64,000 nucleotides of DNA. Source: Diplonema papillatum (lineage: Eukaryota > Euglenozoa > Diplonemea > Diplonemida > Diplonemidae). How positions within the stretch are numbered: position 1 is the stretch's first letter; the number at the start of each line of letters is the position of its first letter. Below are positions 59,981 through 64,000 of the stretch, in pieces. The stretch spans positions 398,007 through 462,006 of the forward strand of contig JAPJBO010000069.1 in the NCBI GenBank assembly GCA_030068145.1, read 5' to 3'. Under the pieces are notes generated by a model. The model did no database searches, had not been told where the DNA came from, and was given only the letters and a program-made list of their open reading frames with translations. The position numbers and the translations under genes were made by a program.

Positions 59981-62589
59981 TCAGCATGCTGAACGTACTG
60001 AAAGGCCTGGTGTGTTGTTAAAGCGGACCTGCTGCTGCTGGTGGAGATGCGGAGCGAGTTGGTGGAGGGGCTGCTGTTGGTGGTGCTGGTGGTGGTGCTG
60101 GTGTTGGTGGTGCTGGTGCTGGTGCTGCTGGTGTTGGTGCTGGTGCTGGTGCTGGTGGTGCTGCTGGTGGTGGTGCTGGTGCTGGTGGTGGTGGTGGTGG
60201 TGTTGCTGGTGGTGGTGGTGGTGCAGATGCACGTGGTTGTGGTGGTGCAGGTGTTGTGGTTGGTGGTACTGCTGCGGAGAAGGGTGGAAGAGAGCTGGCT
60301 GCGGGAGCGGTTGAGAAGGCGGCTGCTGCTGAGTGGAAGGGGACTCAGTCGAAGCGGACGAGGGTCCCGTTCTCGTCCTATAGTCAGAGAAAGCGATATG
60401 AAGCTTCGACGACGGATGGCCTCCAACTGCCGTTCCATGCAGCTGGATGAGCGCGGTAACAGCAGCATCAACAGTTTCCATGGTGGCGAGGCCCATCCGC
60501 TTGTCGTTCTTGAAGCTCGTGTACACACACTTCCCAACCGAAGAAAACAAATCGCTCATCTCCGTGTCCGAGGCACCGTCCGGCACATTCGAGACATGCA
60601 GCACGTGGCACGGCCGCACAATGTGTTTGAAGTTTTTCGAGTTCGGGACCCGGAAACGGTGGTGTATCGAATCGGTGAAATCCTTCGTAAGTAGGTATGC
60701 CTCACGCGACGAACCGATCTGCGGCATGTTGACGTCCTTCTGCTTGCTGGTCGTCACGAGCAGCTTCGAGCCATAAAGCGGGACACCATTCAAATTCTGC
60801 CTCCCAGCTTGCGCTTGACTCGCGTCGCGAAACTGAACGAGGGCCGTGTCGCGCTTCGTGTAAAGAATCTTGACTTTCATGACATCGCCGCAGGTCGAAA
60901 AAAGCATGAAGATGTGATCTGGAGTGATTGAAGTAGGAAGTCGGGAAACGAGAAGGATGCTGCCTTCCGTGGACTGAGAAGAGGTTGCTTCGGGGGCGCT
61001 TGGTGGTTCGGGGATCGCAGGCAGCGCGTCCCCGCGGCAGAGGTGGGAGAAGTCTCGCGACTTTGTGTTCGACTGGTTGATCCACAGGGGGGCAACCGTG
61101 GTCGCGGGCTGGATTTTGATGGGGTGGGCGGACGGCAACGGGTGGCCCTCCAGCTTGCTGGAGGCGAGCTGCGCGTCCTCGGGGGTGACGAATTCGACGA
61201 GCCCTTGCGTCTGGCCGTTTTTTTCGAAGCAAACGATCCTGGCGACCCGACTGGGGGTCGCGGAGCTAAAGAAGATGTACAGCGTGTCCGGCAGCGAGTC
61301 CAAATGCGGCGGGGACGCGTCTTTCTGCGAGTGGCCGACGGTCACCAGCAGCACCAGCCCGCTGGACACGGCCTTCCGCGCCACCTTGTTCCGCGAGCTC
61401 TTCTTCATTTCGACGGTGTTGCCGCGAATCGTCGCGGGTTGCCACTGGTAGTACTCGATCGCTTTCCGACAGTCCTCAGCCGAGTCGAACTCGATGAAAC
61501 CCATGCTCTTGCCGCCGATCACGAGGACGCCGCGCACACTGTGTTGTGGGTTCGTATCTTCGCAAAGCATCCAGTCACGGCCACTTCGTGTCGGGTATAC
61601 TTGGACGAATAACGAATGTGTTGTGGGTTTGTATCTTCGCAAAGCATCCAGTCACGGCCACTTCGTGTCGGGTATACTTGGACGAATAACGAATGTGTTG
61701 TGGGTTCGTATCTTCGCAAAGCATCCAGTCACGGCCACTTCGTGTCGGGTATACTTGGACGAATAACGAATGTGTTGTGGGTTCGTATCTTCAAACATCC
61801 AGTCAGCCACAAAAAAACAGCCCGACTGGGACACAACCGCAAAGGGAACCCAAAAACATTCGGAAACTCCAGGAAAGTTTGATCCACACCGGTGTGGGTT
61901 CATAAAACGCCTGCAAAATGTGTCGCCAAACCGCCGGGACCCTAAAAGGACCCCAATAAACCCCTGTTTTGCCGGAAAAAGAGGGGCCCCCTGCAACCCA
62001 AAACTCGAAACCTACTACTCGGGTGGTCCTAAATTGCTCGGGAAATCTGAAATAACTGATCGGATGCTCGTTTAGGCTGAAATAATGGCTGCAGAATGCG
62101 AAAACAAGGCGAAATCACCCCCTCAAGGCAATTCCTAGGCAACTCCTTAAGGAAAAATATCAAAACCCCAAACCGCAAGGTCACTTACCTGCGGACCATC
62201 GGCGCCCTCCTCCTGGACGTATCTTTGCCGCTTTGACAAATGTGAGGATGGCCCCAGTAAAACTGCAACGGGAGCAAGCCGCGAATGCAACTAGCACCCA
62301 ACCCCACAGGGAACCCAGAAGCATTCGGAACCCCCAGGAAAGTTTGATGCACGTCGGTGTAAGTTGCTAAAACGCCCGCAAAACGTCGTCAAACCGACGG
62401 GACCCTGAAAGGACCCTGAAAGGACCCTCTTTTGCCGAAAAAAAGGGGGGGAACAGAAGCGGTAACGAAGGCATACTTTCCAAACGGCGCGCCCAGCTCT
62501 TCTAGCTCCGACTCCGATGTCTCAGGTGGAAGTTGGCGCACGAAGGCGACGGCCGTGACATCAGTCTGGTCGTCGACCCGGACCGCCAT
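59981..62589 (-). CDS. PTB-family RNA-binding protein (four RRMs, His/Gln-rich tail)
   Basis: Exon 1 is 62589-62477 and exon 2 is 61538-59981. Donor GGAAA|GTATGC and acceptor AACACAG|TGTG split a codon (phase 2) and give 556 residues. RRM1 spans the intron: VAFVRQLPPETSESELEELG before it, and VRGVLVIGGKSMGFIEF after it. RRM2 is about 100-183, RRM3 about 233-308 (LLVSRLPTSITPDHIFMLF), RRM4 about 353-428. The linker-RRM4 block TDSIHHRFRVPNSKNFKHI, then LHVSNVPDGASDTEMSDLFS, closely follows animal PTB. Family members bind pyrimidine-rich RNA and regulate splicing and mRNA handling in nucleus and cytoplasm. Unusual is a tail of about 100 residues made almost only of His and Gln. The ATG at 62589 is preceded by TTACAG, a possible trans-splice acceptor. 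Confidence 0.9.
60045..60290 (-). repeat. GGT/GCT codon-repeat tract encoding the His/Gln tail
   Basis: On the plus strand this is a run of GGTGGTGCTGGTG-type triplets. On the coding strand it gives CAC and CAG codons. Because it is a triplet repeat it can change length without frameshift. Confidence 0.9.
61541..61810. repeat. 77-bp tandem repeat abutting the PTB 3' splice site
   Basis: Units start GTGTTGTGGGTTCGTATCTT at 61541, 61618, 61695 and 61772 (the last partial), exactly 77 bp apart and nearly identical. On the coding strand the unit nearest exon 2 supplies all but the last two bases of the acceptor (CCACAACAC|AG). The other units read CAACACATTCG there, so only the first is a working splice site. 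Confidence 0.95.
61825..62455 (+). repeat. Two direct copies of a dispersed element inside the PTB intron
   Basis: 61825-61995 and 62280-62455 share ACATTCGGAAACTCCAGGAA/GCATTCGGAACCCCCAGGAA, AAAGTTTGAT, AAAACGCC.GCAAAA and a GGGACCCTAAAAGGACCC-type end before TTTTGCCG. A third copy, inverted, is at 49628-49775. Between the two copies no further feature is seen. Confidence 0.75.
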
Positions 62590-63200
62590 GGGCGCTGTAA
62601 CGGGAGCGCCGCTCCCTTCCTCGCAACGTCTGTGCTACGTGATTGAAGCCCGCTCTTGTTGAAGTCGGCCGCCCTCTTTACAGTACTAACAATCTTGCGG
62701 GTTGCCCTTCAATGTATTGTGCAGGCTAAAAGACGTAGCCAGCGTGTTTTGGTGGTTGTGGTTGAACAGAATTCCTTACCTGAATATACACAGGGTAAAT
62801 GCAAGTGGGAAAACGATCACCCGGCACGCACAAACAAAACGAAGCGCCTGTCTTTTTCCCTCCCGTGCCAGATCTGCTTTTCTTCCCCTCCCCCCCTCCC
62901 TCCTTTTCTTGGTGCCCAAAGTTCGCTCTCTTGGCTTGTTTGTTTTCCCTCGTTCGCTTTTTCTTTTGGTTCTACTTTCTCCTACTGCTTTCTTTTTTCC
63001 TTCGTCTTCACATAACCTAAGAAGTGTGGTAGTTGAGATGCGAGGTAAAAAACGTGAACTTGCGTCGTGACGATCTCCTCACAATCAGGAATGCCTACAA
63101 CGCGCGAATTATCATCAGCTTGCATGATTATATTTCTGCCATCTACACACCACCCCGTCGTTACTATCGCGAGGCCCTGAGCACGCCATCCACATCACTT
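62590..63200. other. Spacer upstream of the PTB gene
   Basis: No gene is seen. A pyrimidine-rich stretch (about 62870-63005) is notable on the plus strand only. Confidence 0.4.
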
Positions 63201-63204
63201 AGTA

Positions 63205-63460
63205 GGGTATTTCGCGGAAGCGCATTGCTGCCCTCTGCTCGCATCGGATTGCTTCCTCGCACTATTTTCTTTTAGCCACATGCAATGTGTGAGGAAACTG
63301 AACCGCCCAAGCAGGACCTTCTGATCATGATCATTTGCCACATTTGCCACCTGATACCACGTCCAGGATTTGGGCTCAGGGTAGTGCGGTCAACGAAAAC
63401 TCTAGTTTCCCTTTCTACTTTCTCCTACTCTCGCGGTGTACGGTTTCCTTCACAACCATT
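63205..63460 (+). repeat. Two dispersed repeats side by side
   Basis: 63205-63265 matches 46750-46830. 63277-63460 matches 20215-20400, starting at ATGCAATGTGTGAGGAAACT and ending in the CTCGCGGTGTACGGTTT block. Confidence 0.75.
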
Positions 63461-63782
63461 GTCACACGCGGTAATCCAATGGCAACTGTGGTGTTCCTTC
63501 GCAAATTGCCTCCGTAGGAAAGAAGGCAAGCCAGTGCGTTCGAGAGAGTCGCAGTATCGGGCGCCCTGGAGTTTTGTTTGCTGATAACTCAGTCAGTCGC
63601 GGTTGTAGGGGCCTTCTCCCGAGATGGACTTGCCTGTGCTCTCCGGTGGCATGGCAGGTCGCATGGGAAGTTCTGGCCGTGACGAGCTGCGAACAGCCGC
63701 CCCACAACTTGCCCTGTCCTGTGTCGCGGAGTGTTGTTGGTGCTGGCCCGTCGTATGTATGCCTGTGAGGATCTGCGGGCAG

Positions 63783-63860
63783 GCTCAAAGGACCGCAACA
63801 CGGTGCAGCTGAAATCAGTGCGGCGGGGGACACACAACCATTCCAGCACAATCTTGCGAC
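63783..63860 (-). repeat. Dispersed repeat, diverged third copy of 36620-36695
   Basis: GGACCGCAACACGGTGCAG, ATCAGTGCGG and ACAACCATTCCAGCAC follow the block order of the copy at 46665-46745. Confidence 0.55.
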
Positions 63861-63867
63861 CTCCTCC

Positions 63868-64000
63868 CCTGCCCCCTCCTCCCCTGCCCCCTCCTCCCCT
63901 GCCCCCTCCTCCCCTGCCCCCTCCTCCCCTGCCCCCTCCTTCCCCTGCCCCCTCCCCTGCCCCCGTCTCCCCTGCCCTCTTCCCCTGCCCCCTCTTCCCC
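63868..64000. repeat. C-rich minisatellite (CCCCTGCCCCCTCCTC) running off the window
   Basis: At least five near-identical 16-bp units, followed by shorter variants with CCCGTCT and CCCTCTT changes. It continues beyond base 64000. Confidence 0.95.

Noticed and set aside
60041-60694. Plus-strand Val/Leu-rich frame opposite the PTB tail
   Set aside because: It is the antisense of the CAC/CAG triplet tract; composition is purely repeat-driven.
1-64000. Spliced-leader RNA, snRNA or rRNA genes
   Set aside because: I looked for known leader, Sm-site/snRNA and 5S-type blocks and saw no convincing match; a covariance search would be needed to be sure.
63868-64000. Telomere repeat at the window edge
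   Set aside because: The unit CCCCTGCCCCCTCCTC is not a known telomere type and varies in length; a C-rich minisatellite is the simpler reading.

Overview
This window looks like nuclear DNA of a single-celled eukaryote. The evidence is several genes with GT-AG introns, eukaryote-only protein families (APC2 of the anaphase-promoting complex, a PTB-type splicing regulator, RanBP2-type zinc fingers), GC-rich coding exons in more AT-balanced spacers, and heavy loads of simple, tandem and foldback repeats. All six supported genes lie on the minus strand. That would fit a directional gene cluster of the kind known in Euglenozoa (kinetoplastids, diplonemids), and a diplonemid is my best guess. It is only an inference: I found no spliced-leader RNA gene or other decisive marker.

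Layout by increasing coordinate. About 25-2898: a large protein with a C-terminal F5/8C-like (discoidin-like) domain and a 20-residue internal repeat. 4850-9889: a 1,679-residue protein with C-terminal ankyrin repeats. 12342-13470: a two-exon protein with four RanBP2-type zinc fingers, followed upstream by a two-level minisatellite. 16257-22022: a four-exon, all-helical (HEAT/ARM-like) protein. 25200-28563: a three-exon APC2 (cullin-like) gene. 28.6-59.9 kb: about 31 kb with no convincing intact gene, filled with foldback elements, minisatellites, long poly-G runs, short dispersed repeats and decayed retroelement pieces. 59981-62589: a two-exon PTB-family RNA-binding protein with a His/Gln-rich tail. 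62.6-64 kb: dispersed repeats and a C-rich minisatellite at the window edge.

The most striking pattern is that five of the six genes are accompanied by decayed, shortened copies ('echoes') of their own segments, in the same orientation, directly beside the gene or inside an intron. The ankyrin gene has two partial copies of its 3' end; APC2 has at least two, probably three, copies of its last exon; the helical-repeat gene has a frameshifted copy of the start of exon 4 that keeps the 3' splice site, plus a broken copy of its 3' end; the zinc-finger gene has repeated 5' segments that appear to have seeded a minisatellite; and the F5/8C gene has fragments in its 5' flank. This suggests a local process that keeps producing partial duplications next to genes.

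Other candidates for a new system are a three-copy short element predicted to fold into a hairpin with a UUCG tetraloop, a six-copy foldback element family, and a 77-bp repeat that begins at the 3' splice site of the PTB intron. The genes have unrelated cellular roles (cell-cycle ubiquitin ligase, splicing, zinc-finger and repeat scaffolds) and do not look like one pathway.
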